From Nocardioides sp. GY 10113 (GTDB taxonomy: Bacteria; Actinomycetota; Actinomycetes; Propionibacteriales; Nocardioidaceae), in assembly GCF_004919105.1 (NCBI RefSeq), contig NZ_STGK01000001.1, forward strand, positions 186,001 through 250,000: a stretch of DNA of 64,000 bases. The letters are read 5' to 3'. Shown here one piece after another: positions 41,739-50,797 of the stretch; the first letter of the stretch is position 1; the number at the start of each line of letters is the position of its first letter. A model generated the notes under the pieces. The model saw nothing but the letters and a program-made list of their open reading frames with translations. It did no database searches and had not been told where the DNA came from. A program made the translations under genes and the position numbers.

Positions 41739-42563
41739 CTACTTCACGTCGTAGGTGACCGTGCCGTACTCGTCCATGCCGAGCATGTCGGAGGCGACGA
41801 GGTCGACCGGAGTGACCTCGTCGTCCAGCTCGTACGCCATGGCGTTCTCGACGGTTCCGCCCTTCTTGATCGTCTCCATCTGGGTGTCGAGGAACCGGTC
41901 ATCGGGAAGCGAGCCCACCTCGAGCTCGTTCTCGGCGTTCGGGTTGTTGTCCTGGTAGGCGCTGATGAGGAAGAGCCACTCCATCGGGTCGATCTTCTCG
42001 CCGCTGAGGTTGGTGATCTCGTACCAGAACGCGATGACCGGCTTGTCGCCGTACTCGTTGCCCTTGGCGCCGACCGGGATGACCTTGTTGTCGGTGATGA
42101 CGATCTTGACGTCAGGGGTCGTCAGGACGCCGTCGACGAAGGAGGAAGCGTCCTCGGCCTCGTCCAGCTCGTTCGACTTGCCCCCGGTGCCATTGGCGCC
42201 CGACGACGTGCTCGTCTCGTCGATGGCGTCGTCGATGGCCTCGTCGACCGCGCCGACGAAGGCGACGTTCACGACGATCGCGAACACGACCGCGAGGCCG
42301 CCGAGGACGATGCCGGCGATCGACAGGCCCCTGCCGGCTCCGGCCCTCTTGGACTTTGCGAGACCGACACCGGCGAGGACGACGCCGATCGCGCCGAGGA
42401 GGATCCCGAGGATGTTGAGCAGCGGGATCCACGAGCCGAGCAGGCCCAGCAGGCCCAGCACGAAGCCCGCGGTTGCGAGCCCGTTGCTGCCCTGTGCGGG
42501 CGGGGGGCCGGGCGGGCCCGGCTGCGGAGCGGCGGTCGGTTGCGGAATCTCGGTGTTGGCCAT
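41739..42563 (-). CDS. DUF4190-type membrane protein with DUF5067-like domain
   Basis: 274 residues from ATG 42563. A proline-rich N-terminus (EIPQPTAAPQPGPPGPPPAQ) precedes two hydrophobic hairpins (LATAGFVLGLLGLLGSWIPLL; ILGILLGAIGVVLAGVGLA; GLSIAGIVLGGLAVVFAIVV), the DUF4190-like anchor. The extracellular C-terminal domain (VKIVITDNKVIPVGAKGNEYG; KPVIAFWYEITNLSGEKIDPMEW; TVENAMAYELDDE) is an immunoglobulin-like DUF5067/DUF4352 fold, typical of secreted actinobacterial proteins of unknown function. It is the first chromosomal gene beyond the island. Confidence 0.82.
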   Translation of the reverse strand: MANTEIPQPTAAPQPGPPGPPPAQGSNGLATAGFVLGLLGLLGSWIPLLNILGILLGAIGVVLAGVGLAKSKRAGAGRGLSIAGIVLGGLAVVFAIVVNVAFVGAVDEAIDDAIDETSTSSGANGTGGKSNELDEAEDASSFVDGVLTTPDVKIVITDNKVIPVGAKGNEYGDKPVIAFWYEITNLSGEKIDPMEWLFLISAYQDNNPNAENELEVGSLPDDRFLDTQMETIKKGGTVENAMAYELDDEVTPVDLVASDMLGMDEYGTVTYDVK

Positions 42564-42675
42564 GTGTGTCTCATCGGCGTCGAGTGACGGTCTCGAAGTT
42601 TGTTGCAGGCGCGGCTCGCTCTCCGCGGGCGCGACCGCGGGTCCCGGCACCGACGTACCGGTGACACGCCTGGCG

Positions 42676-43200
42676 TCAGGGGATGCGGCGCAGCGGCCAG
42701 GTCTGCCCGGTCGAGCTGTCGATCAACGCCGCCCGGTCCACGCGGACCGTCATCGGCAAAACGTCGGCGATCGCCTTCACCACCGTGGCCAGCTGGTCGC
42801 CCTGGGCGCGGGTGGCGACCGCGACGTGCGGGACCCACTCGCCGGACTCGTAGTTGCGGTGCAGGTCGGCGCCGGTGGCCTTGAGGGCCGTGGCGATCCG
42901 CCACTGCCGCAGCGCCAGGTCCGCGGTGACGGCCGGGGCCAGGGCGGCCCGGCCGCGCGGGAAGGCGAGCGTGCCGTGGAAGGACATCGGCCACGGCCGG
43001 GCGGGCGGCAGGGTGGCGAGCGCCTCGCGGACCCGGTCCAGGTCCCAGTCCCGGAGCACGGCGTACGACAGGTGGGGCTGGTGGTGGCCGTGCGTGTGGG
43101 TGGCCAGGGTGGCGACCCCGGCATCCTCCAGCCGAGACCACAGCTCCCGCACCAGCCGGTCGGAGCGGTCGTCGAAGAGCAGGCAGACGGCGAGCGCCAT
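42676..43200 (-). CDS. 2'-5' RNA ligase-family protein
   Basis: 174 residues, 2H phosphoesterase fold: HLSYAVL (first H-x-S) and VPHVAVATRA (second motif H-x-A instead of H-x-T/S), with GTLAFPRGRAALAP between them. The family includes RNA 2',3'-cyclic phosphodiesterases and LigT-like enzymes. The altered second motif may lower or change activity. ATG 43200 is chosen; a GTG 12 bases upstream is also in frame. It lies 8 bases from the stop of the upstream gene, so it is probably cotranscribed with it. Confidence 0.8.
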   Translation of the reverse strand: MALAVCLLFDDRSDRLVRELWSRLEDAGVATLATHTHGHHQPHLSYAVLRDWDLDRVREALATLPPARPWPMSFHGTLAFPRGRAALAPAVTADLALRQWRIATALKATGADLHRNYESGEWVPHVAVATRAQGDQLATVVKAIADVLPMTVRVDRAALIDSSTGQTWPLRRIP

Positions 43201-43208
43201 CTCGAGCG

Positions 43209-43934
43209 CTACGCGGACGCGGAGTGCCGGACCGTCGGGAGGCTGCGGTCGGCGGGCGGCGGTGTGGCGCGCGGTCGCCGCACGGCCCAGACCGCGACCG
43301 CGGCCGCGAGCAGGACCGGCGCCGCGCCCGCCTCGCTCCACGGCGCGGTGTCGTACGACGTGTACCCGGCCGCGAGCGGACCCAGGACCAGCAGCGCCGG
43401 GATCGGCGTGGCCAGCGCCACCAGCACGGCCGTGGTGAGCGCGGCCGCGCGCGGTCGGGGCCGCGTCGCGGCCAGCCAGACCAGCGCCGCGGGCCAGAAG
43501 ACCCCGCAGGCGAGGTAGCCGAGGGTCAGGACGGGGAGGTCGGGCGCGACCGGGTGGCCGACCATCCCCGCGCGCAGCGTGACCAGCCCGAGCAGGGTGA
43601 GGCCCGCGGCAGGTACGAGGGCGGTCAGCACCACGAGGAGCCGCGTGCCGGCGTGCAGCGGTCCGGGGCGGAGCACCAGCGGCAGCACCGCCGCGGCCAC
43701 GGCGAGCACCAGCAGGGAGGCCCCGGCGAGCTCGGCCGCCCGGCCGATCGGTACCCAGGGATCGCTCGGCACGAGGTAGTCGTACTCGTGGCTCTGCACC
43801 GCCAGGCAGGCCGCCGAGTCGAAGCCACCCCGCGGGCACGCGGGCCACCAGCGCTGCCAGGCGGCGGCGAAGGTCAACCCCGCCGCGCCCGCCAGCGACA
43901 CCGAGACCAGCAACCGCAGCCACCGAGAAGCCAT
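43209..43934 (-). CDS. Hypothetical membrane protein
   Basis: 241 residues from ATG 43934, with six hydrophobic segments (LRLLVSVSLAGAAGLTFAAA; LAGASLLVLAVAAAVLPLVL; LLVVLTALVPAAGLTLLGLV; LGYLACGVFWPAALVWLA; ALTTAVLVALATPIPALLVL; APVLLAAAVAVWAV). The first extracellular loop has two cysteines (WPACPRGGFDSAACLAVQSHEYDY) that could form a disulfide. No family was recognised. The basic/Pro-rich C-terminus (RRPRATPPPADRS) is cytoplasmic or disordered. Confidence 0.7.
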   Translation of the reverse strand: MASRWLRLLVSVSLAGAAGLTFAAAWQRWWPACPRGGFDSAACLAVQSHEYDYLVPSDPWVPIGRAAELAGASLLVLAVAAAVLPLVLRPGPLHAGTRLLVVLTALVPAAGLTLLGLVTLRAGMVGHPVAPDLPVLTLGYLACGVFWPAALVWLAATRPRPRAAALTTAVLVALATPIPALLVLGPLAAGYTSYDTAPWSEAGAAPVLLAAAVAVWAVRRPRATPPPADRSLPTVRHSASA

Positions 43935-43946
43935 CGCTCCAGACAA

Positions 43947-43973
43947 GCACCCGGCGCGCGGGGCGCCGGGTGC
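43947..43973. terminator. Hairpin terminator downstream of the MMPL gene
   Basis: Perfect stem GCACCCGGCG / CGCCGGGTGC with a 7-base loop. On the minus strand it is followed by TTGTCT. It separates the MMPL gene from the next minus-strand gene. Confidence 0.6.
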
Positions 43974-44011
43974 TGCCGCGGGTTGTCCCGCACTTGGGGT
44001 ATCCGGTCGGC

Positions 44012-46195
44012 TCACCACTCCTGGGCGGACACCGGCGTCGCCGGCTTGTCCGCGGTCGCGGTCGCGCCGTCCGCCAGAGGGGTGACCGGCGGCTTGCGGT
44101 CCAGCGCGCTGGGCCACCAGATCTTGCCGCCCAGGTCGAGGTTGATCGCGGTGACCAGCACCGACCTGACGATGATGGTGTCGAGCAGCACCCCGAGCGC
44201 CACCGCGACGCCCAGCTCGACCAGGAAGACGAACGGGATCGAGGCCAGCACCAGGAAGGTCGCCGCGAGCACGAACCCGGCCGAGGTGATCACGCCACCG
44301 GTGGAGCTCAGCGCGATCAGCGATCCCTGGCGGGTGCCGTGGGTGGCGGTCTCCTCGCGGACCCGGGTCATCAGGAAGATGTTGTAGTCGATGCCGAGCG
44401 CGACCAGGAAGACGAACGCGAACAGCGGGAACCCGGGATCGACCTGCACCCCCTCGGGCCAGTGGTCGGTGACCAGTGGCACGACGTAGTCGAAGAGCAG
44501 CGCCGAGAGCCCCATCGCCGCGCCGAAGGACAGGATCACCGTGCCGACCAGGATCAGCGGCGCCGCCAGTGCGCGGAGCAGCCCGATCAGGATCAGCAGT
44601 ACGACGACCAGCACCGTCGGGATGATCGCCCAGTTGTCCCGGGTGGCGGCCTCCTTGGTGTCGAGGTAGAACGCCGACCCGCCGCCGACCAGCGCGTCGG
44701 CCCCGTCGACGCCGTCCGCGGCCATGCGGCTCCGGTCGACGATGTCGTACGCCGCCTGCGAGGAGACGTCGGCGTCGACGGTCGCCTCGAAGTAGGAGCG
44801 CGACTGCGAGATCGGTTGCGGGTCCGTGGGATCCCCGGCGCCGTCGACGCCGGAGACCGCCTGCTGCACCTCGGCGATCTGGTCGGTGTCGGCGACGACC
44901 TGGATGGTGTTGGAGTTGTCGACCATCCCGTGCTCGATCAGCACCTTCTGTCCGACGATCGCGTCGAACTCCTTGGTGTAGGTGTCCTCGGTGGACATGC
45001 CGCCGGCGTCGATCTTGAGGATGCCGAGGCAGGCCACCAGCAGCACCCCGGTCGTGACCAGCCAGATCCGTCGGGGGTGCGGCGCGATCGCCGAGCCGAC
45101 CTTGGACCACAGGCCGGTCGTGTTCGGCTCCCGGGAGCCGTGCGCGGGCCGCTTCGGCCAGAAGATCCACCGGCCGAAGATGACCAGCAGCGCCGGGAGC
45201 AGGGTCACCATCACCAGGAAGGTGACGCCGATGCCGACGGCGTTGACCGGGCCGAGGCCGGCGGTCGAGTTGAGGTCGGCGATCAGCAGGCAGAGCATGC
45301 CGGCGGCCACGGTCGAGGCGCTGGCGAAGATCGCCGGCGCGGCCCGGTGCAGCGCGAACGCCATCGCCTCGTGGCGGTCGTCGTGGCGGCGCAGCTCCTC
45401 GCGATATCGGGCGACCAGCAGCAGGGCGTAGTCGGTGCCGGCGCCGATCACCAGGATGCCGAGGATGGCCTGGCTCTGGCCGTTCACGGTGAGGTCGGCG
45501 TACTTGGCGAGCAGGTAGACCACGCCGCCGGCGACGCTGTAGGCCACGACCACGCTGAAGATCGGCAGCACCCAGAGGATCGGGCTGCGGTAGGTGAAGA
45601 GCAGGATGATGACGACGACGGTCAGCGCGCCCAGGATCAGCGTCGTGTCGACGCCCTCGAAGACCGTGGCGGCGTCGGCGGCCTGGCCGCCGTACCCCGC
45701 GAGGTGGACGGTGACGCCGTCGATCTGGGCGATGTCGCGGACCTCGGTCGCGGCGTCGGGGATCGCGTTCCACCCGTCGGCGCCGAAGTTGAAGGTGAGC
45801 GAGGTGACGGCGACCTGGCCGTCCGCGGACTCGGCGGGGAAGCCCGCCTGCGCCGCCTGCTCGGGGGTGAGCACGGTGCCCTCGACCACGCCGTCGAGGG
45901 TCGCGATCTCGGCAGCCTGGGCGTCGATCTCGCCGCGGTCGGCAGCGGTGAGCCCCGAGTCGCGGTAGTAGACGACGAGCGTCGGGATGTTGTTGGGGTC
46001 CACGGTGTCCGCGAGCTCGTCGGCCACCTCGGTGGACTCCGCGCTCCCGGGCAGCCACGAGGACGCCTCGTTGTTCTGGACGTCGATCAGCTTCGACGAG
46101 AGGCTGCCGAAGACGACGAGTGCAGCGATCCAGAACAGCAGGACCAACCACTTGGTCACACGGCCGGTGAGTCGGCCAGCTATCTGACGGTGCAT
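44012..46195 (-). CDS. MMPL/RND-family transporter
   Basis: 727 residues. One N-terminal helix (VTKWLVLLFWIAALVVFGSL), a large extracellular loop (about 35-190), then helices including LILGALTVVVIILLFTY and GILVIGAGTDYALLLVARYREEL (the MMPL helix-4 D-Y pair used in proton coupling). A second loop and a second helical bundle follow, with the duplicate motif FLVALGIDYNIFLMTRVREE. This size matches small actinobacterial MMPL proteins that export lipids or other hydrophobic compounds. The substrate is unknown. It is divergent from the metallopeptidase-like gene, and an inverted repeat lies just upstream. Confidence 0.92.
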   Translation of the reverse strand: MHRQIAGRLTGRVTKWLVLLFWIAALVVFGSLSSKLIDVQNNEASSWLPGSAESTEVADELADTVDPNNIPTLVVYYRDSGLTAADRGEIDAQAAEIATLDGVVEGTVLTPEQAAQAGFPAESADGQVAVTSLTFNFGADGWNAIPDAATEVRDIAQIDGVTVHLAGYGGQAADAATVFEGVDTTLILGALTVVVIILLFTYRSPILWVLPIFSVVVAYSVAGGVVYLLAKYADLTVNGQSQAILGILVIGAGTDYALLLVARYREELRRHDDRHEAMAFALHRAAPAIFASASTVAAGMLCLLIADLNSTAGLGPVNAVGIGVTFLVMVTLLPALLVIFGRWIFWPKRPAHGSREPNTTGLWSKVGSAIAPHPRRIWLVTTGVLLVACLGILKIDAGGMSTEDTYTKEFDAIVGQKVLIEHGMVDNSNTIQVVADTDQIAEVQQAVSGVDGAGDPTDPQPISQSRSYFEATVDADVSSQAAYDIVDRSRMAADGVDGADALVGGGSAFYLDTKEAATRDNWAIIPTVLVVVLLILIGLLRALAAPLILVGTVILSFGAAMGLSALLFDYVVPLVTDHWPEGVQVDPGFPLFAFVFLVALGIDYNIFLMTRVREETATHGTRQGSLIALSSTGGVITSAGFVLAATFLVLASIPFVFLVELGVAVALGVLLDTIIVRSVLVTAINLDLGGKIWWPSALDRKPPVTPLADGATATADKPATPVSAQEW

Positions 46196-46216
46196 GGTTC
46201 GACCTTCTCAGGGGGT

Positions 46217-46244
46217 GGGGACAGTCTCCATCGGGTTTGTCCCC
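46217..46244. promoter_or_regulatory. Inverted repeat upstream of the MMPL gene
   Basis: GGGGACA (46217-46223) and TGTCCCC (46238-46244) with a 14-base spacer, 22 bases upstream of the MMPL start. A possible repressor site; no regulator is adjacent. Confidence 0.35.
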
Positions 46245-46331
46245 CAGTTCGACCCCGAGAGCGGGGTGAAATCATCGGCCGCCCGGCGGTCGACCGTCGA
46301 CCGGGGTCGGTGATCGGCCTACTGTCGATCC

Positions 46332-48737
46332 ATGGCGACCAAGTTCGTCGCGGTGGTGGCCTCCGTCAAGGACCTGGTGCGGACGGGCCCGACGCTCGAC
46401 CTCGCCTGGCTGACAGCCTGTGGCGCGTACGTCGAGCAGTACTGGTCGGACGCCTCGGGCGGCCGCGAGTCGGTCGCCTGGTCCGTGCACGCGCCGGTCA
46501 GGCTGGTGGTGGCCGGGGGGACGCCGCCGACCTCGAGCCAGACCGTGGCGCTGGTCAGGCAGCAGGCAGCCGCCGACGGGTTGCCGTTCGCCGACGACGA
46601 GCACCTCGTGGTCTTCAAGGACTGGCCGGACCCGGGGACCGGGCAGACCGCGACGGATCCGACCGTCGTGGCCCTGAACTTCTCCGTCAACATCGTGCTG
46701 CACGAGATGGGGCACTTCTTCCAGACCCGGCACGCCGGCCTCACCGGCCATGCCGGCCGGTACAGCAACTTCACCAATCTGGACTACACCGACCTGTCCT
46801 GCCTGATGGGTGGCCCCGGCTGGTTGGTGGACGCCTCCGTCGCGTTGCCGACGGGCCCGACCTTCTCCGATCCCGCCGGCAGCACGAGGACGCCGCCGGC
46901 GTACACGCTCGCGGGGCCGGGGATGAGCCCGCCGATGACGGAGCGCGCCGGTTGGCTGGACCCCACCGACGCGACGGTGGTCGCCGACGTCACCGGCGGG
47001 CTGCCCGCGCAGCTCACGCTCGCGCCCTGGGCGGGCTCGCCACGCCCGGGGCACCAGGGCCCCCAGGTCGCCGTCGTCGCGCGTGGCCTCGCCCCGGGCG
47101 GCGATCCCGTGTGGATCGCCCTGCGCTCACCGGCGTCCCGGTGGGACCGGGGGTACCCCACCCCGGACGGCGGGAGCCCCGGCGACGCCTTCCTGATCGC
47201 CACCGAGGCCGCTCCCCGCGGCGCGACGTACCTGCTGTCCTCCTGCCCTGCGACACCCCGTTCGTGGATGCGGCTCGGGCGCGCCCCGTTGCGGGTGACG
47301 GCCGAGGACGGGTCCGGGCCCCGCGAGGCGAGGGTGACGATCACCCTCGACCCGTGGCGCGGCTGGACGCCCCTGGCCGCCCCCGACCTCGACGCGGCCT
47401 CGCAGCTCGCGGCGGTCGGCCGGGACGGTGGCATCGACCTGTTCGTGATCGGTCGCAGCGGGACGGTCCACACCTGCCGGTACGACGGCGGGGTCTGGGA
47501 GGCGTGGCGGGCCCTCGGCGGCCGTACCTTCGCGCCCGATGCCGGGCTGGCCGTCGCCTCGCCCACCCCGACCACGCAGCAGGTGTTCGCCGTCGGGGGC
47601 GGGGCCGTGCAGGTCCGGCGCTTCGCCGACGGCGCCTGGGGGCCGGCCTGGGATCCGCTGGACGACGTGGCGGTCGAGGTCGACGGGCGGTCGCGCCTCG
47701 CCGCCGCCGCGACGGGTGCCGACCGGATCGAGCTCTTCGTCTCCGACAGGGAGGGCCTCGTCCGGCAGTTCACGCTCGACGCGGCGGGCCATGTCGTCGA
47801 CGCCGACACCCTGCCGCCGGTGGCGCGGGCCCGCGCCCTCGCGGCCGAGCCGCTCGACGGATCCGACGTGCAGGTCCACGCCGTCACCGAGGGGGCCGAC
47901 GACGCGCGGTTGCTGAGCATCGAGGGCCACCTGGGCGCCTGGCCGCCGTGGCAGATCAACCGCATCCCGCTCGCGGACACCCCGGGCCCGGACGCGGGTG
48001 TGGCCGCCGTCGCCGGGCGTCCGGGTGCCGCGACGGCGCTGGTCGGCGGCGGTGCCCCGCTGGTCCGCTTCTTCGAGGCGGGGAGCTGGAAGCCGGAGAC
48101 CGAGGCCGTGGACGGGCTGAGGGCCACCAGCCGCAGCGCCGTCGCCGCGGCCGCGCTCTCCCTCGACACGCTGGTCGCGTTCACCGTCGGCGAGCGTCCG
48201 GACGCCCACGGCAGGCCGGCGCCGACGCTGCTCACCGCCACCCGCTCCTTCGACCCGGAGGTCACCGCCGCCAGCACGCAGGCCCAGCGGCAGTACGTCG
48301 GCAGCCTGATCACGCTCGACGGTCGGATGGTGACGGTCAACGACGACGACGCCGTCGTCCTGCCCGGCGCGCTGCGGACGACCGGCGCGGAGGAGTTCAT
48401 CGGCCCGCGGGAACGGTTCACCGTCCTGGAGCTCGAGGACGTCATGGACGGCAACGGCGAGAAGGTGCTCGTCGCCCTCCGGGCTGCCAACGGGCTGTTC
48501 GTCTCCGCCGCCGGCGGCGGTGGCGGCGCCCTCACCGCCAGCGCCACCCAGCGCGGGCCGTGGGAGACCTTCATCCTCGGCACCATGGCGGACCCCGGCC
48601 GCCATGCGTGGGTCTCCACCCTCACCGGGCGGCTGTGGTCCGTCGAGCCGGGCGGCGGCGAGTTCCTGACCGCGGACCGCACCGTGGCGGGCGAGTGGGA
48701 GACGTTCTTCGTGGTCGGCAGGCCCTCCACGGCGTGA
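46332..48737 (+). CDS. HExxH metallopeptidase-like protein with propeller and trefoil-like repeats
   Basis: 801 residues with no signal peptide visible. A zincin-like N-terminal domain has VNIVLHEMGHFFQTRHAG (His124, Glu125, His128) and a possible Met-turn (LSCLMGGPGWL). Residues about 355-640 contain W-rich repeats typical of PLL-like or tachylectin-like beta-propellers (IDLFVIGRSGTVHTCRYDGG; QVFAVGGGAVQVRRFADGAW; IELFVSDREGLVRQF). The last 150 residues (GNGEKVLVALRAANGLFVSA; EFLTADRTVAGEWETFFVV) resemble a fascin/beta-trefoil carbohydrate-binding module. Substrate and export route are unknown. It converges on a lipase-like gene. Confidence 0.7.
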   Translation: MATKFVAVVASVKDLVRTGPTLDLAWLTACGAYVEQYWSDASGGRESVAWSVHAPVRLVVAGGTPPTSSQTVALVRQQAAADGLPFADDEHLVVFKDWPDPGTGQTATDPTVVALNFSVNIVLHEMGHFFQTRHAGLTGHAGRYSNFTNLDYTDLSCLMGGPGWLVDASVALPTGPTFSDPAGSTRTPPAYTLAGPGMSPPMTERAGWLDPTDATVVADVTGGLPAQLTLAPWAGSPRPGHQGPQVAVVARGLAPGGDPVWIALRSPASRWDRGYPTPDGGSPGDAFLIATEAAPRGATYLLSSCPATPRSWMRLGRAPLRVTAEDGSGPREARVTITLDPWRGWTPLAAPDLDAASQLAAVGRDGGIDLFVIGRSGTVHTCRYDGGVWEAWRALGGRTFAPDAGLAVASPTPTTQQVFAVGGGAVQVRRFADGAWGPAWDPLDDVAVEVDGRSRLAAAATGADRIELFVSDREGLVRQFTLDAAGHVVDADTLPPVARARALAAEPLDGSDVQVHAVTEGADDARLLSIEGHLGAWPPWQINRIPLADTPGPDAGVAAVAGRPGAATALVGGGAPLVRFFEAGSWKPETEAVDGLRATSRSAVAAAALSLDTLVAFTVGERPDAHGRPAPTLLTATRSFDPEVTAASTQAQRQYVGSLITLDGRMVTVNDDDAVVLPGALRTTGAEEFIGPRERFTVLELEDVMDGNGEKVLVALRAANGLFVSAAGGGGGALTASATQRGPWETFILGTMADPGRHAWVSTLTGRLWSVEPGGGEFLTADRTVAGEWETFFVVGRPSTA

Positions 48738-48771
48738 CCGAGCACGTCGGCCGACTCGCGACCGCGCCCGG

Positions 48772-50634
48772 TCAGCGCGGGTCGTCGACCACCACGGCGT
48801 CGACCAGCTCGGCGTCGACCAGCTCGGCGTCGACCAGCTCGGCGTCGTCCCGGTCCACCTCCTCCTCGCCCGGGCCCAGCCCGTGCTCATGGAGGTAGCC
48901 GAGCGCCCGGTCGATCGCGTCGAGCTTGCGCTTGAGCTCCCTCAGGATCGGAGCGGAGTCGTCGGAGTAGGCGCGGAGGCGCGAGAGCTCGCGCCGCACC
49001 TCGATCCCGGTCTCGGCGAGCACGTCCCAGGTGGTCGGGTCCTGGTCGATCCCCTGGAGCTGGCGCAGGATGACGGACGACAGCTGGGTGGCGATGACCG
49101 CCTCCACCGTCTCGGCCGACGTGCCGGGGCTGGCGAGGCCGATCGCGATCCCGCCGCCACCGGCGCTGACCAGTGTTCCGGCCGTGAGCAGCCCGCCGAT
49201 CATGCCGCCGGGGCCGAAGGCGGCCAGCGCGCTGGTGACGGCGGCGGCGCCGACCGCGCCGGGGGCGGCCATCAGCGCGAGGCCGCCCGTCGCGGCGACG
49301 ACCGCGGCGGCGCCCAGGCCGAGGGCCAGCCACTTGATCCAGTTGGTGCCGCCGATCTTGAGCACGTCGCGGGCCCGTTCCCCGGCGACGAAGACGTCGG
49401 TGCCGATCTGACGGCCCAGTCCCATCTCGACCGTCAGCGCCTCCATCGCCAGCCGCCGCTCGCGCTTCGGCACCTCGATCTCGAAGGGGCGCAGGACGTT
49501 CGCGGCGGCGATGCTGATCAGCGGGACGATCGCCTCGTCCTTGGACAGGTGGGTGACCTCGCCGGGCACCGGGGCCGGCGCCTCGAGGTCCGAGAGGTCG
49601 ACGTCCAGGCGGGCCAGTGCGGAGGGCATCGGCCGCCCGGCGTCGGCGTTCCGCTTGCGGATCAGCTCGACGGTCGACCCCTGCACGTGGCGCAGCGCTC
49701 CGGCGTACCGCTCCTGCTTGTCGCCCTCGAGGTGCGCGCTGGTCAGGTGCGCGTAGCGGAGGGCCAGCAGGGCGACGGTCTCGGCGTAGTCGAGCGGGAT
49801 GTCGATGCCGGTGTCGACGGTGGCGAGCTCCTTCGACTGCGAGCCGAAGAGGCCGAAGCCGATCGCCTGCGCGACCGCTGGTTGGGACAGGTACGTCCGC
49901 GCGGAGTGGACGGCCGGCCCGGGCGGCGCCTGCACCCGATGGTCGATCATCCAGGGGAAGACGGCGGAGACGCCCTTGGCGGAGGTGACCGGGTCGAGGG
50001 CGTTCCAGAAGTTGACCCACCACGCCAGGTTGCTCGGCGGGCCGCCGAGGGTGTCGCGGAGCTTGTCCACGTTGAAGCTGGGGTGGCCCAGCGGGCTGCC
50101 GATCGTCACCAAGCCGGTGACCTCGAGGCCGGGGGGCAGGCGGCGGAGGACGTCGGCGGCGATCACGGAGCCGAGGCTGTGGCCGACGACGACGATCCGG
50201 CCGGACGCCGGCAGGCGCCCCAGCACCCTCTTGAGCACCTGGGCACGGATCCGGCGGCTCGTGAGGTAGTTGTTGGCCTGGCCGAACCCGGGAGCGCCGG
50301 CGGCCAGCCCCACGATCGCGCCGCCGCCGAACCATCCATTCCCCGGGTCGTGGCGGCCGAGCCGCATCTCGACGGCGCCGGTCCGGCGCTCGAAGTCCCG
50401 GCGGTGCCGCTTGGCGGCCTCGCCGGAGAGCGCCTTGACGGTCAGCTTGGGCAGCGGGTCGTCGTCGTCCACCCCCTTGAGCGCGTTGGCGTACTTCGGC
50501 GCGAACACCCTGACCCCGTCCAGGCCCGGGTAGCCGGCCTCGAGCAGCGACGTCGCGAGCGGCGCCCTCCAGGTGTTCTCCCAGTCGCCGCCCCCGACGC
50601 CGTGGAGAAAGAGCAGGATCGGTCGGTCGGACAT
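48772..50634 (-). CDS. Alpha/beta-hydrolase (lipase-like) with hydrophobic central region
   Basis: 620 residues from ATG 50634. The N-terminal alpha/beta hydrolase has the oxyanion region ILLFLHGVGGGDWENTW and nucleophile elbow VVVGHSLGSVIAADVL (Ser153). Residues about 430-520 are strongly hydrophobic and Gly/Ala-rich (WLALGLGAAAVVAATGGLALMAAPGAVGAAAV; MIGGLLTAGTLVSAGGGGIAIGLA), like the membrane-inserting part of some lipase effectors. A helical region (ILRELKRKLDAIDRALGYL) and a repetitive acidic tail (AELVDAELVDAELVDA) follow. Substrate unknown. Its neighbour 46332-48737 is convergent, so the two are not cotranscribed. Confidence 0.75.
   Translation of the reverse strand: MSDRPILLFLHGVGGGDWENTWRAPLATSLLEAGYPGLDGVRVFAPKYANALKGVDDDDPLPKLTVKALSGEAAKRHRRDFERRTGAVEMRLGRHDPGNGWFGGGAIVGLAAGAPGFGQANNYLTSRRIRAQVLKRVLGRLPASGRIVVVGHSLGSVIAADVLRRLPPGLEVTGLVTIGSPLGHPSFNVDKLRDTLGGPPSNLAWWVNFWNALDPVTSAKGVSAVFPWMIDHRVQAPPGPAVHSARTYLSQPAVAQAIGFGLFGSQSKELATVDTGIDIPLDYAETVALLALRYAHLTSAHLEGDKQERYAGALRHVQGSTVELIRKRNADAGRPMPSALARLDVDLSDLEAPAPVPGEVTHLSKDEAIVPLISIAAANVLRPFEIEVPKRERRLAMEALTVEMGLGRQIGTDVFVAGERARDVLKIGGTNWIKWLALGLGAAAVVAATGGLALMAAPGAVGAAAVTSALAAFGPGGMIGGLLTAGTLVSAGGGGIAIGLASPGTSAETVEAVIATQLSSVILRQLQGIDQDPTTWDVLAETGIEVRRELSRLRAYSDDSAPILRELKRKLDAIDRALGYLHEHGLGPGEEEVDRDDAELVDAELVDAELVDAVVVDDPR
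48796..48840. repeat. 15-bp coding tandem repeat in the lipase-like gene
   Basis: Three perfect copies of GGCGTCGACCAGCTC, with degenerate copies on both sides. They encode the LVDAE repeats at the C-terminus of the hydrolase, so copy-number change keeps the frame. Confidence 0.85.
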
Positions 50635-50797
50635 GCGTGCCTCGCGCTGTGATGGGGGGGCCTCGTCACGCCCCCGGGAGCACAGTTCTAGATCATCGCC
50701 CCGACGCTTCCGCGCGCAACCCGCCGGTGGACCGACGTGTGCCTCTCGGGACCATCGCCCCTCGCGCGGCCCCGGGAAAGCGGGCAGGGTCGGGAGC

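Noticed and set aside
43970..48898. A 1,642-codon plus-strand frame
   Set aside because: It covers the MMPL gene antisense and the metallopeptidase gene out of frame. Its composition is low-complexity Asp/Arg/Gly/Val.
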